Shown here: positions 45,901-58,740 of the stretch, piece by piece
Layout of the letters: the number at the start of each line of letters is the position of its first letter
Position numbering within the stretch: position 1 is the stretch's first letter
NCBI GenBank assembly: GCA_033026295.1
Contig: CM065182.1
Coordinates: 20,458,215 to 20,522,214, forward strand
Length of the DNA stretch: 64,000 nucleotides
Direction: 5' to 3'
DNA from: Channa striata
Taxonomy: Eukaryota; Chordata; Actinopteri; Anabantiformes; Channidae
Notes under the pieces: generated by a model
The model's database searches: none
What the model saw: the letters and a program-made list of their open reading frames with translations, nothing else
Told to the model about the DNA's origin: nothing
Position numbers and translations under genes: made by a program

Positions 45901-47400
45901 TTCAATCCCCCATCTGCTGGGATTAAATCTGATTGAGACAATTGAAAAAGCTGGTGCTGGCCTTTCCTCGGTATCACCTTGAGGCCTTTACTGTAGTTGC
46001 TGCAGGTGACAGCAGGTCCCACAGTGGCTGTGCTGGGCATGTGCATGGTTGCTTCTCAGTGAAAGTGCTCTCAACAAATAAAGATAAATTGATATTCTAT
46101 TATATACATTCATATTAGCTGTTTTGTTTTCTTCTATGAAACCCTCTAGCCTGTATGGCACATTATTAAGCATCTTTTGAAGTTGTCATTATCGCCTTGA
46201 ATGGATGGATGATGTGCAGTATATTTTCTCTTTATAGAGTCTTCTGTAACAAGTGCCATGCTGGCTGGAGAATGCATGAAGCTGAAATATGAATTTCCAG
46301 CTGGTAGGTGAGTATATTTGAGACGGTGCATTTGTTTGTTAATGCCTTTTTTAACAAAAGTTGTAAACATAATTTTTTAAATTTTAAATTGCCTAAATAT
46401 TGTCCACATGTAGAAAAAATTTCAAGATTAAAAGACAAATTTTAAATATGTAATTCAAACTCAAATTATAATTGTCAGTTGGATTTGTATTTCAAGTATA
46501 GGTAAACATGTAGTCTGCTGACAGATGAGGGGAAACTGAGGAGGAGTTGTGTGTGTGAGAAGGAGAGAGGCAGAAAGCGAGAGAGGGCAGGAGAGACCTG
46601 TACTAGCTGAGACACTTGAATGAATTTGAAGAATAGGTTTTTACATGCTGAACAGCCACGATACTGGGCTCTGACTGGCAGGCAGTGCCAGCTTCTATGA
46701 TTCAAATGACACAAACTTGCCCGATTGGTGGGATTTAAATACTCCTTTTGGCAGGATGTCCAAACAAAACCAAGTCCAGTTGTATTGGGTAAACCGCCAC
46801 AAATATGAAACCCATGGTGTAAAGAAAAAAAAAAACTTGGGCAACTTGAGCTAGTTGCCTGCTTTTTTGCACAAATGTTAAGTGATGCTAGCATACTGTC
46901 TTTATATTGATGTGTATCCATATAGGCCAGAATGTCATGGGGAAGCTAATTTTCTGTAAAGAAACAAATGATGAAATAGCTGTAAAGGAAGTTCACTTTA
47001 AGCTTTAACAAGTCAGCATGTTAAATGTTGTAAAGAACATTAAGAGCATGATTCTATAATGCAAGTGCAAACTGCCTGTGAGTCTCCAGTATTGTGGCAC
47101 ATTGCCACACCACAACTTGTTTAAATCAATTCAGTAAAACATCTGATTAACAAGTCACCCAAATGAAGAAAATACCTCCACTAACAAAACAAATAAAATT
47201 AAAAAGCTAATAATAACGGTCATGTCAATTAACATTCTTTTCCCAGACCAGTTTAATACAATTATCCTAATGTGAGGGCAGCCACATTTACAGCAGTGAG
47301 TGTTACACTGATTATGACTCACTACAGTGTTGTAAATGTCCCGTAGTATTATCTCTGTCAAGTGGCTGTCCGGGTATGGTTATGTGATCTTGTGGGGGCA
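43000..47400. other. Intergenic or possible intron, no gene seen
   Basis: AT-rich; GTTAGC words near 43240-43260. A patch at about 45853-46060 has a tRNA-like GGTTCAATCCC word but is too diverged to call a SINE. The 148-codon minus frame at 46475-46921 has no recognisable homology. Confidence 0.45.
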
Positions 47401-47619
47401 AAACTGGCCCCACATATTTAAGGATACACAGACGCAAGTAAGCGTCCCCCTGCCTCTCCGGCACACAGACATACGTATACACACAGTGTCTGACCTAGGG
47501 GTCAAGGTGCAGTGACTCTCAGGGTTGTCTAACTGGGCCTCTCGAAACCTTTGCCTTGCATTCCAGCGCCAAAAAGGAGGGGGTTGTTGCAGTCAGGGTT
47601 ATTACCAGAGAGAGAAAGA

Positions 47620-48120
47620 GTGATAGAGTGAGAGAAAAAAAGAAAGGGTAAGGGAGGAGTGGTGGGGGGTAGGATGAAGCTGGAAGGTATTATGCACATT
47701 TCCTTGCCTTCCTAGAAGCGCCTGCTTGTTCCCTCCCATTCAGCCAGTTCTACGACCAAGTAAAGGAAACGCTCAAAACTTGAACCTGCTATTCTCCAGC
47801 TGCCTCGGCCCTCTAACTATCCCTTGTTTTCTTTCCTCGCCGTTCCTTGGGCATGTTTCTCTCGCTCTCACTCTCTGTCTCTTTTTCTCTCTCCCACCCT
47901 CTCCCTGCTTGTCTCTCTCTCTCTCTCTCTCTCTTTCTCTGGGCTGTGTGTAAGAGGATCACTTTGTTTCCGTTGCCTTTTTCCGCGGTGCTGCAGACAC
48001 ACATTGAGTAGAGGATTGGATTTAAGGAGATACTGACGGGGGTGCACAGCTGCAATAGTCCCCTCCATCTCCACACCAGGACTAATGGCCCCCCTCTCTC
48101 TCTCTCTCGCTCTCTCGCCC
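47620..48120. repeat. Purine tract followed by (CT)n microsatellites
   Basis: A GA-rich run at about 47606-47690 is followed by polypyrimidine tracts at 47856-47940 and 48091-48118, with uninterrupted (CT)n cores. Such tracts can form triplex DNA and are often seen just upstream of neuronal or lncRNA promoters. Confidence 0.75.
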
Positions 48121-48273
48121 CCTGTGTGTTTAACTCTCCCTCTGTCGCACTCTCTGCTTCTGCCTCTTGAAGGGGTGGGGGTGCCATATGGGAGCACCGA
48201 AAAATGGAAGTGGATCGGAGAGAGACAAGAGAGGAATCTTTCATTCTTGGGCTCGAATGTCGGGATCTTGGTG
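48000..48273 (+). other. Candidate first exon with short N-terminal frame, donor at 48274
   Basis: After the CT tracts, an ATG at 48204 (AAAAATGG context) opens a frame beginning MEVDRRETREESFILGL. It runs 23 codons plus one base to GTG followed by GTAAGT, a near-perfect donor. I do not recognise the peptide and no continuation is found in the window. It may be a first coding exon with a long intron, or a first exon of a noncoding transcript. Confidence 0.35.
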
Positions 48274-48279
48274 GTAAGT

Positions 48280-51200
48280 GCTTTTGTCTTTCTCTCACAG
48301 CACTTTTTTGGAAGTTTTGTCCTCCCCAAGAAGCCCTATATGCCTGGAATCCTGGCAGTGTGTTTGAATCCTCTTTACTTTTGAAACATGCTCTCAACTG
48401 TTACCTCTTTGGAGTTTTTAGCTTTGGATTCAGAGCATAAATATGAATCCTAATTTGTCTACTGTTTTCTTCAATTTGTTCGAGTTTGTCTTTCATTTTC
48501 ACAATTAATTTGTAAGTTGTAGTGTAATAAGGGTGTTTTTGTTTCTGAAGTTTTGATGGTCAAGGTGGAGCAAGAAGAGAGGTGGAGTGGAGGCTGCCTG
48601 GGGGAAGGGTATTTTTGAGGGGTCAAAGAGAATGGCACTTGGCATAAGACAGCACAATGACTCTTGAAAACTTTAGTATGACATTGTCTCTGGGAAACAT
48701 TTCTGTAACTGCTGCATGTTTCAGCTGACTCGCTGTGAAGGCGTTTATTTAGCTCGTACAATTGATCAGTTACTCAGTGGTTTCAATTTTTCATGAGCTT
48801 GGAATTTTTTAATGTGGGTGGAGTGCAGTTCTGAGACGCTGAGCATCGAAGTTGAGCTTAACATCACCCTCGCCACCTAAAAAACTGTTTTATTACTGTT
48901 GTGATATGTATCTCTCGTTACAGAAACAGTACCAAAGTTGCATGAAATATCAAAGGTGAGGAATGAGTTAATACCTTAGTTTTAAAAAGAAATCTGACAA
49001 AACTTTTGGGCACCAAGTGCTCATACTCTAGCAATGTGGGGACTAAATTTTGATCCAGATTTGATTAGTCCAGGATAGTGAGTTTTATGAATTCAGATAT
49101 TTGTGGATAGTGCTGTTGAAGGGAGGCTTTTTGCAAATTATGAGTGACTGGTTTATGTCTTAGGGAGTTTTCTAAGAGGTGTTGGTAGATGTTGCTGCTA
49201 ATGGAAACAAATGCATTATTGCAGTCTTGCTAAACGGCTCCAACATTTGATAAATTCAAAGGATAACTCTTGAGCCGAGCCTTACATATTGATGTCAAAG
49301 CTTCACTCTTCCAATTGGTATAGACATGGAAAACGTTATGGTATTGTTGGTGATGAAGAATTGTTTCAAGAAAGCTTTCCGTATATTCGATTCTAACAGA
49401 TAATTAATAATTCATATTAGGTAATATCTGCAAAAATCTTCTTTGATCAGTTTGTAAAGTGAGATTATCGCATACTAATTGAACTCTATTTAAGATAAAC
49501 CTGAACAATAAAACACAGTGTTCCCCTAGCAAACTTTACGAAAAATGTTCTTTCATGCAAATGCTCTTGTCAGTTAACACAAGTTTTTATGTTAGTGGTA
49601 TTCACTCACTGTGAATACTAGAAATATTTCACTGCCAAATAAAACACGATTGCACCCAAATTTAACTTGTTTGGGGAAAGTCAGGGAAACGAGCTGAGGT
49701 AAGAAAGTAAGCAGGGCTCCTTTTATGGAGTTGTAGAACTTCAGAGCTGAGATTTATGTGTCCCACCTTGATGGTTCATTGGCAGTCTGAGGTTTTGACC
49801 TCACTCCCTTGTCTGTTTGAGGAAAATCAGAACCCGTGTCTCCGACTGACTGTTTCTTTGCCTCCCTTGCTCCTCCCTTCGTTCATCCCTGTAACATGGG
49901 AACGAAGTGTCTCGACCAGCATTAATGGACTTATTCATACTGTGAAGACAGGCTTTAAAGGGATGATAAAAATTTGTTGTGCCTGCCTAAATGCATTTTT
50001 GGTTTGCTTCCTGTGCTGCAGTGTGTCTTTAACTGATAGTATGCGGAGGATGCTTTGTTAGATTTTAGTTACTACAAAAGCTCTTTTATAAATACACTCA
50101 AACTGTGTCTGTTGCAGAATCTAGTTCTCTATTTTAAGAATGTAGGTCACACTCTAGTGAAGCAGCAGAGATGCACACCTTGTTAATAAGGACTCGTGAA
50201 GTTATTGTCAAAAACTTGTATCCTTAGTAGTAGAGTTTCTCTTTCAGTTCCAGCAATGTAAATTAGATATGTATAGAAATAGAAATTGCCTCCTCAGCAC
50301 TTTGAAATAAGTGGGTGAATTTGGGGATTACTCTTGTTGATCAAGACCTGTGTGCAGTTTTTTTACATTCTCAGATTCACGAAAATGCTTGTGCTTTTAT
50401 AAAAGAAGTTGATCATCATTTCTGTATTTGTGTTACCTTGAGCAACTGAATTTGCAGTTGTGTGTATCTATATATTTCAGATGCAGTCATATTATTAAAC
50501 TACATTATACAAAACAAGGCATTCTTGTCAGATTAAAAAAAATTCTAAACTAGTAAGAGTATTTTGTGGGTCAAGGAACATGATACGGTACAGTTGTCTC
50601 ATCGTGAGCTCTGAATTGTTTGCTTTTTTGGTGTGTGTCTACAGATGATCTAAGTTGTTTGTTGTACTTTATGCCAGGTGAAGACATGTCGTCAGATAAC
50701 CCTCCTGACCTCCACAGCCAATTTTAGCCTCTCCCTCATTCCTTCCCTGGTTATAAATTAGCCCAGTTGTTGTTTCCACGCAGTGAAAGGAAAAGCTCAC
50801 TTAGTAGCAGTGATTTATTAGTTGTTAGCCTGCTGCTGCCATGTGAATGACAGAGGTGCCATTCAGGATGAAAACAGAAACTCTGAAAGCAAGCAGGATC
50901 TGACCGCTTAAGGAAAGAGGTGGTGGTTTCTTTTTCTGTCACTCAACTAGAAGAAAAAATGCATGGTTTACCTTTTAGTATTTATTCCAAATTATTTTTT
51001 GTTGTTTAGACAACTAACATTTAAAGGTGCTGTGATAAAATTAATCTGGCATGATGCATAATAACACAGTCATGATTTAGACATATATAAGAATATAGCT
51101 ATACAAATCCATACTCTACATGATTTGTTTAATAGTTTACATCCATAATGACTGACAGTGAATCTAAACATAGGATTGTAACGGGAACATTGAGGCAGTT

Positions 51201-54200
51201 CTGGGTTACATGCAGTTGGAATCACAAATGTTTTAGCTTCTGCCCCCCAAAGAATATTTTCTATTTCCATACCTGTTTGTCAAGTTTCTCTATCTTCGAG
51301 CATTTTCCTTTTGTCCTGTTTTTTCTGTTACTTCTGTGGCACTTGTGCAAAATTTGAGGCACAAAAAAACAGGTTAGGCTCTATACATGTCGAGTCATGT
51401 GAAAGATCAATGAGAAATCCATCTTTGTAAGCATTCTCCAATTATAACCTTAATGCAAGTAAGATAACTTTGTAAGCATGTTTGCATGACATACACAACG
51501 TATTGCCGTATTCAGTTTCTGATCAAATTACCAGAGTACATGTAAACACAATGATTGACAAGCTTGTTTGCCTTTTCTCTTATGTTCACAATATTTTACA
51601 TAACACACATGTTCTAGGTAAAGCCTCAACTTCTTTCAAACAACAAATATTTTAAAAGAACAAACCTCAAACATTCAGGTTTGTCATGAATTCTATCGAA
51701 GAGTGCCTTTCTGCTATGAAAGTGAAGAAAATGTGAGGTACTCTTAATGATACACCTCAGTTCTTTGGTTACTGTAGGCAAATCACAAACACGTGTTACA
51801 CTCGTGAGACTGGCGTATCTGCAGGGTCTCTCGTAGAGTTTTGCTGACTGGTGTGAGCACACACGGTTAATGTGAATCTGTGCTATTCCAGGAAGAAATA
51901 TGATGTGAGTAGTTTGGAGAAGAACTTCTCCAACAATGCATCTTTTCATCGACACTAAAGAGCTCATAACCCTAGAGGCCAAGAAAACAGGAGCCTGATT
52001 GACTACATCTTATCTCGGTACTCCTGTCTCTTTTCAGTTGAGACGTGCAACATCATTTCTTCCTCAGAACAACCCCTTGAATTAGTGGAGTTAGCTCAGA
52101 TGGTGACTGCTTTAATTATATTGCTAAAATGCTGCACTCAGCTGAGAGTGCATCTAACCTCAAGATGGAAGCCAAGGTCACATTTAGATGGTCCAGCCCC
52201 GAACTAAAGGGCCAACTTCGACTGTCATGATGTGGGACAAGCTGTTTTGCTTTGCATGCAACCAGTCATAGCTGATCAGCATGACGTGCCATTTCAGCCT
52301 GGGTGTATACTTCCTGAATCGTCTTTTCTGGATTAGGTTATTCACAAATAATGTGTGAATAATTAAAGATCATGTCATTGGAAGGCTTGCCACCCGACAA
52401 GAGGTGCAAAGAATGAACTATATATGTAATCTGTGGTAATTAAGCAACTGGTTGGACTGGTTTTCCTGAAGCACTGAGCAACTATACATGAAATATTGAG
52501 TGTGAGATTAGGTTCGCACATCTTGCAACCCCTAATAAATATGCCTGTTTGCAAAATGTATGCAAACTCTTGGATCATACTTTTCTTTTTATGTGCTGTG
52601 CTGCTAAAAACTGAAACTGAAATTCTTTTCCACTGATTTGAGACAGTTCTTCCCACACCTTAGCAGTGCAGTGGCTCAATTCACCAAGCTGCTTTAGTAA
52701 TACGTGCATTAACAGAGATTTTAAAATTGCGCATGGGGCCTTACATCAGAGACACAAGGGTGACCAACACCATGATTGTTTTAGTGTATTCTCTTCAAGT
52801 CTTGAAAACAGCTGAAAGTTTATTAATATAATGAAATAAAGTCCTGACTTTATGGGCTATTAAGAAGACTTGTTTGATGAATAGTACCAAGGGCAGATGG
52901 ATGCAAGATGTCATTGAACAGTAAGATAATGATGACAGATGATATGCATCATAAGTTGAATTGAATTATTAATGACTTGAGCTGAGGCTTGGGCCTTGCT
53001 ATTGATAAATACCACAGATGTTTAGTGTTCATTGTTTGCTGTAACAAACTAATACCCATGGCTACATTTTGAATTTGAGCTTTTATTACCATGTGAATAA
53101 GAAAATATGTGGTTCTTTATCCTTCAGGAACATTTAAAAGAAAAAAAATATTGCATCTAGGCAGCTGAGTTGCAGCTTGCATGCATGCTCACGCACACAT
53201 AGACACAAATACTCAACACACAGCATTGAATTTGAGCACAAATGGCCCCCAATGGGTTGGTTATAAAGGGGGGTGATGTCACGTCTGTGATTGAGGCTGT
53301 GTGTTCCTCTACCAGTGATCCATTTCTTATCCAGCTGTCCCCATTGACACAAAGCAGAGAGACAGAAAGAACAAAAGAAAGTAAAAAAGAAACAAAGTAA
53401 GTAGAATTAGATTTTTATTATTTTTTTCTGCCTTCTTTCTTATACCAACGCAACTTTATATTTGCCAGTAACTGTTCTTGTGATTAGTGATAAGAACAAA
53501 CTTGCTCCTGAATTTTGACTGCTTAATTTAAAAAATTATTGATGAATCCCATGTTCCTGTTATTGCATATATGTCACTATCTTATTTTGGGTTTCATCAA
53601 TTTTAGAATAATTTATTTTGGACCGTGGCCTGTTTCTCGGGTCAGGAGATCATAAGCAATTTGTCTGTGTGTCTTTGAGCTGACAGGTCAAGTGAAGAGG
53701 ATGCAGGGTGTCTTTGTGGAATCATGTATGCAGGCGGGTGTGTTGGTGCCAGTGTTACTAGCCACATGACTCTATGCACCATTTTAAACAGCTCGGCCTC
53801 TTTAACCATCTCAGGCATTGATGGTCACACAGATGTGGGGGGTAGGGGTCGGCCATGGGGGAGGGGAGTCTAAGCAGAGCTCAGGGCCACGCTGGGAAAT
53901 CGCTCCCATATATTTAGTATTTCCTCTTTGAGGGCAGTCTGGTGTGGTGCAGCGGGGTTGTAGCGTCAAAGCTGTGATGCGAGGAGCGGTGAAGGGGCTG
54001 GATAATGCAGACACAATGGGCTAAGGCAAACATTAGGAGTGAGACAAAGGACACTCCACTCAGGTCACAGGGGGGCACCTCTTCCTATTATCTGAGGGAA
54101 GTGATCTTAACTGAGGGACTTTTTAAACCTATCAGCAAATTAGTGCTGTGCTGAGTTGCTGTTGTGTGTTGGGTCATGATCAAAGCTTTGACAGTGCGTC

Positions 54201-57200
54201 TGTTTCTAGACAAAGGCTTTAAAGCATAGGACAGCAAATCAAAACACAATACAACTTGGGGCTGGGGTAGCACTGAGCATGCTATCATGAGTGTGTTATC
54301 ATTGTCCTAGCCCAGAGTATTTGACTTATGAGAAGCAGGGGATAAGTTCTTTCTCATCTACATTAAAAACACCACAACCCCCATATGTCACAGGGTCAGC
54401 TGAGGCCTCCCACTCCATATGTATTCAATCTGTTTTCAAATAAAAAATACAGTTATCTCACTATCTCTGTAAATACAGTTTTCTTGCATCATAATTCTAT
54501 GCAATGACTTTAAAAGAGGAACCCTTTACATTATAGTTACCTTGTAAAATATGACTGTTGATTTAGCTGTAATTGTGTTTTCATCAATTATCAGAAATAA
54601 TATTTTTTATCTATTGGATTTGACAGTCAGATTCTAAAAAAAGAGATTTCTTAGCAGTACAAAAATATTATTTATTAGTTACCCTGCAAGTTCATTTACA
54701 ATAACATGCCAGAAAAAAGTCTGCTGTGAAAACTACTCATCACTATTTATTTTCAAAAGGCTTGTTTCAAAAAAGCTGTAGTTTTCAGTTTTGAAATTGG
54801 AGAAGCAGGAAACAGAATGTTTGGTTTTTTGCTGGAAGACGGTGTAAAAGATGAATTTAAAGCATTTTAATAAATTTTCTGTCAAACAACTAATCGTTTA
54901 ATTGACCTATCATTTTGGCTCAGCGAAACACTGCAGTGCTTAGACGCAGGTCAGCTTTTAGCATTTCTATTAGCTAAACAGCCTGTCAAGTTGTGCTATA
55001 ATTTATTATTTGAAAACAAGGTGTCAATTACATGGTAATTACACCCTCTTAAAGCTATTGCTTAACTGCTAGACATTATGGACATTTGTGTTATTGTCTC
55101 TTAGTAAACATACAATTTACTTTAGGGTTGTGTAGTTGCTAAGAAATGGTGTCAACAAAATAATTAAGCATTCAGCATCAGAAAAGGATGCACTTAACAA
55201 ACCGGTAATGAGAAAAAAAAAAAGAAATTAGAGGTAGGCAGGGGGACAAGCAAAACTCTATTTTAGGAATCTTTACAATTGTGCAAGTGAATGTCTATAT
55301 ATTCACATATGGTTGTCCAACTGTGTGTGCATTTTTTTTCCTTTTTTTTGAAACCCTATGCGTGTTTGTGTGACTGAAGGGCCATTATGGGACAGGCTTT
55401 TAAGGGAGATCTGGGAAGTGGAAACCTAATACTGCCTGACTGCTGCTCTTGTGTACATGAACCCCACAGCTGCTGGAGAGAGAGCGAGGAACGAGGGGGA
55501 GAAAAGGGGAAGAAGAAGGGAGGAGGGGATAGAAGAGAGTGTGGTGCGCTCAGTAATTAGTTGTCTGGTTTTGTATTGACCAGTCTGGTGCTTAGGCCTT
55601 TGGGGACTGTTAAATTTGCTATTGAAACTGAAAGGATTATGCACCCAAAAGAAATTAAACAGCAGCAATGAATAGATTGCGAGACACATGGTGAACTACT
55701 GTTTTTTTTTTCCTTATACTTGTTCCTGTGGCCTCAACTCGTCTTTAGCTGGACAAGGTTGTATTTTTCCTGCCAGAAATGTCTGCATTTCACGTTATAG
55801 GTAAATTTAAAAAATCCACTGCAGAGTCAAGACAGTTTTATGTAGTGATAATGACACCCCATTTTGAGACTAACCCGTTACAAAAAACCAAACCCTTATT
55901 ATTATTATAACCAAGCCCTTTGCCAACTGTCAAATCTAGAATCCTTGCTGGGGTCTGTTTAATAAATGGAGACAAAATCCAAATCATTTCCGCATGTTAG
56001 CTGTTGAAGGGTGTGATGTCGCAAGGGTGTAATGAAATCTGTTTGTATGTAGACGTGGTGATTGTAAGCGGGAATTGATGTCTCCTGCCTGGACCGCACA
56101 GAGGGAAGAGAGATTTGTGTCTCTGTTTACTCCTGCTGGTTGGTCGTACTTATTACAGTGGGTTAGGTCAGGAGGGAACATCCTCCACATGCCTGCAGAG
56201 GCATACTGCCCGAAGAGGCTGGATTCCCTTTATATCAGCATCCAGGATGGTCAAACTGTGGTCTCTTTCCCTCTGTCACCAGTTCAGTTTCTTTTAAGGG
56301 GGGTGTGGAGACAAAAGAAGAAAAAAACCTGCTTCAGACCAAAATGTAACACAATCCCCTTGTAATGACTTCCAGCGTCTGTTAAGCAGGCCAGCGCTTT
56401 GGGGAAAGTTTTTTAAAAAGGTGCCTGTAATACGAAGGATCTCTTGCTTCAGTGAGTTAATATTAGCCTCCATCTGCATCGAGCATTTGAACCTGCTGAA
56501 CTGTGAGCCTCGAGCGTATCTAGTGGATGATAGAGGGGTGATGTCATGTTCTCTCTCACTGTTTGTGTAGCTGGCAGGGGCCAGCATGCTGCTGGAGAGG
56601 GTTGCACACTATGACTCAGTCAAGACCAGAACAGCCCAGTGGGACAGTGCCCAAAAACTGGGACAAAACCAAGTCTCTTTTTTAACCCTGCTGCCACCAA
56701 ATCCATGGTCTGAGTGTGCATGTGTGTCACAGAGGTTTTTGTTTGGTCTTTGATTGTGTTTTGACATGATCATTTAAAATTGTCTACCAGCCTTGCATCT
56801 TTTTAATCTCTTTGATGTTTTTGTAACTTTTTGATCCGGATTGGAGTGAGCGCTCTTTGTAGATAAGACATGCAACCTAGTTGAGATCCCCCTTTGTGAT
56901 TACCACATCCTAAATACAGGAGGAACTGTGCACAGGTGGTTGGTTTTGTCACTGGGCTGATGGTAACCAGACTTGGCTGATGTCTACAAATGGAAATGAA
57001 TCACTGCTGTAATATCAAAGAAAGTATAAGTCTATTTTTTTTAACTATGCCAGGGTCACTGAAACACACAGCAGACATTTTTCAAACTAGATATCACAGC
57101 ACAAAACTATGTGCCAACGCCATTATAGCAGTATAGTCAAACTTTGTTAAATCAGGTTCCTCAGGGCCGTGCACACTGTAAAGCTCTCACAGTGGCTGGT

Positions 57201-58500
57201 CCTAATAAGTATCACCTGTGTCTAACAGTTTACCAGGGGGAGCAAAAGTTCTGCTCTCCGGTTGGTTCTTGCTAAATAAAAACATACATGCACATCTGGC
57301 TGTGTCACAATGATTAGCAGTGACAAATATTTATGAGTAGCATTATTGACTGTGAGACCCCAACATTAGTGTTGCAGAACCCAGTTTAAATTTCCAAAAA
57401 GGGAACAAAATCAGGACAAAGTAAAACAAAAGCCTAATGAAGGAAAGCTGGAGTCCGAATCATTTTTATGCCAAGGACTTTGGATTTGCTCACTGACTGA
57501 ATTTTCATTAGTCCAGTAAACTTGCACACGAGATGGTTAAATCTGCAGTAAACCTGCAATATTACTTCAAAATAGCAGGGTCTGCATTGTAGAGGTACAA
57601 TTGCCTTGTTCATGATTATACTATTGAGTACTTTTTGTTTTAGGAATTTGTAATTTGACATAAAGTTGTTTTTTTTTTCAGTTAAAAACCACTCTTCACA
57701 TGAGAATGATCCCTTTTGTTGTTTTGCAACTGTTTTACATCACTGTAAGTCCCTCAACTCGTGCATGATTGCATTCACATTGGTTACCTAAAATATATAC
57801 ATGCTTTGAGGCTATTAAATTTCCTTTCAGTTATGTTATATTTTTTAGGTGATCTTTTTACCTGGACTACCAAATAAATTTGATATCCAGGGAAATCGGT
57901 AGTGGAAACACAAATCCACAATTTCTTTAAAACTGTATTTGATGGCTTTGTTCTATTGCACACATAAAGTACAAATATGCACAAAAATGCCTTGCCAATC
58001 ACAACAAACACTAAAACACAATGAAAAAATGCAAGGAGCGATTCCATTTCAGACACAAGTTTGACCTTTTTACATAAGTAGCTCCATGAGTGAATTAAAA
58101 AGTAGTAGTATTTGTTAATTATCTTCATACACCGACTTAAATGGCCCCTAAACCTTATCATAATTCTACCCTTTTTTTTTTTAAATTGTCAGTTGCCTCT
58201 AACCTGGTTTGTTTGTATTCTTCTGTTGATAGACACACTTAACCTGAGTCATTCTTTCGGTACAGTCAGCAAAATCCTTCTTTCCTCAGTGGTGGCTAGA
58301 ATTCTAACAGATCTGGCTGAGATATCCAAACTGAACTGCTTAATCGCCAACAGTGTTTCTTCTTTAACGTTGGTAAGTTTACTTCTGCCTTGCTCCATGT
58401 CTGCTTCCCCGCTTAACTTCTATTGTGTTGGTCTCTCGTTATTTGTTTCCTAGTGTTTACCTTGGATCACAGCAGAAGTCCTAAATTTATCATGTTTTAA
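48280..58500. other. Gene-poor stretch, no feature recognised
   Basis: AT-rich with no splice-supported exon, known microRNA or clear transposon. If either candidate first exon is real, this would be its first intron. Confidence 0.45.
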
Positions 58501-58518
58501 TAAATTTAATGCAAAATG

Positions 58519-58740
58519 GGGTGGCTGTAGGTTAGCTGGTACAGCAGTCATCTACCAACTACAGGGTCAGGGGTTGAATGCTGGACCCTGCTGGATACAT
58601 GTCAAAGTGTCCTTGGGCAAGACACTGAACCTCAAGTTCTCCTGGCGGGTCAGGTGAGCACCTCTGTGGCAGCTGCTGTCAGCGTTGGGTGAATGGGTGA
58701 AGGTGAAAAAACACTGTACTTCAGTGACAGTAGGGCTTTA
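58519..58740 (+). mobile_element. tRNA-derived SINE
   Basis: Has an A-box-like TTAGCTGGTACAGC and, about 35 bases on, a B-box-like GGGTTGAATGC. A conserved-looking tail contains GTCCTTGGGCAAGACACTGAAC, a word common in teleost SINE-type repeats. The tRNA-like part is too diverged to be a working tRNA. Confidence 0.65.

Noticed and set aside
45853..46060. Possible SINE with GGTTCAATCCC
   Set aside because: A convincing A box and family tail are missing; too diverged to call.
46475..46921. 148-codon minus-strand open frame
   Set aside because: No recognisable domain, no splice signals; composition looks noncoding.
47813..48397. 194-codon minus-strand open frame
   Set aside because: It is the reverse of the CT tracts, giving Arg-Glu repeats; low complexity, no homology.
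55428..55439. TAATACTGCCTG, matching the first 12 bases of miR-200-type microRNAs
   Set aside because: The match stops after 12 bases and I see no paired arm for a hairpin; chance match.
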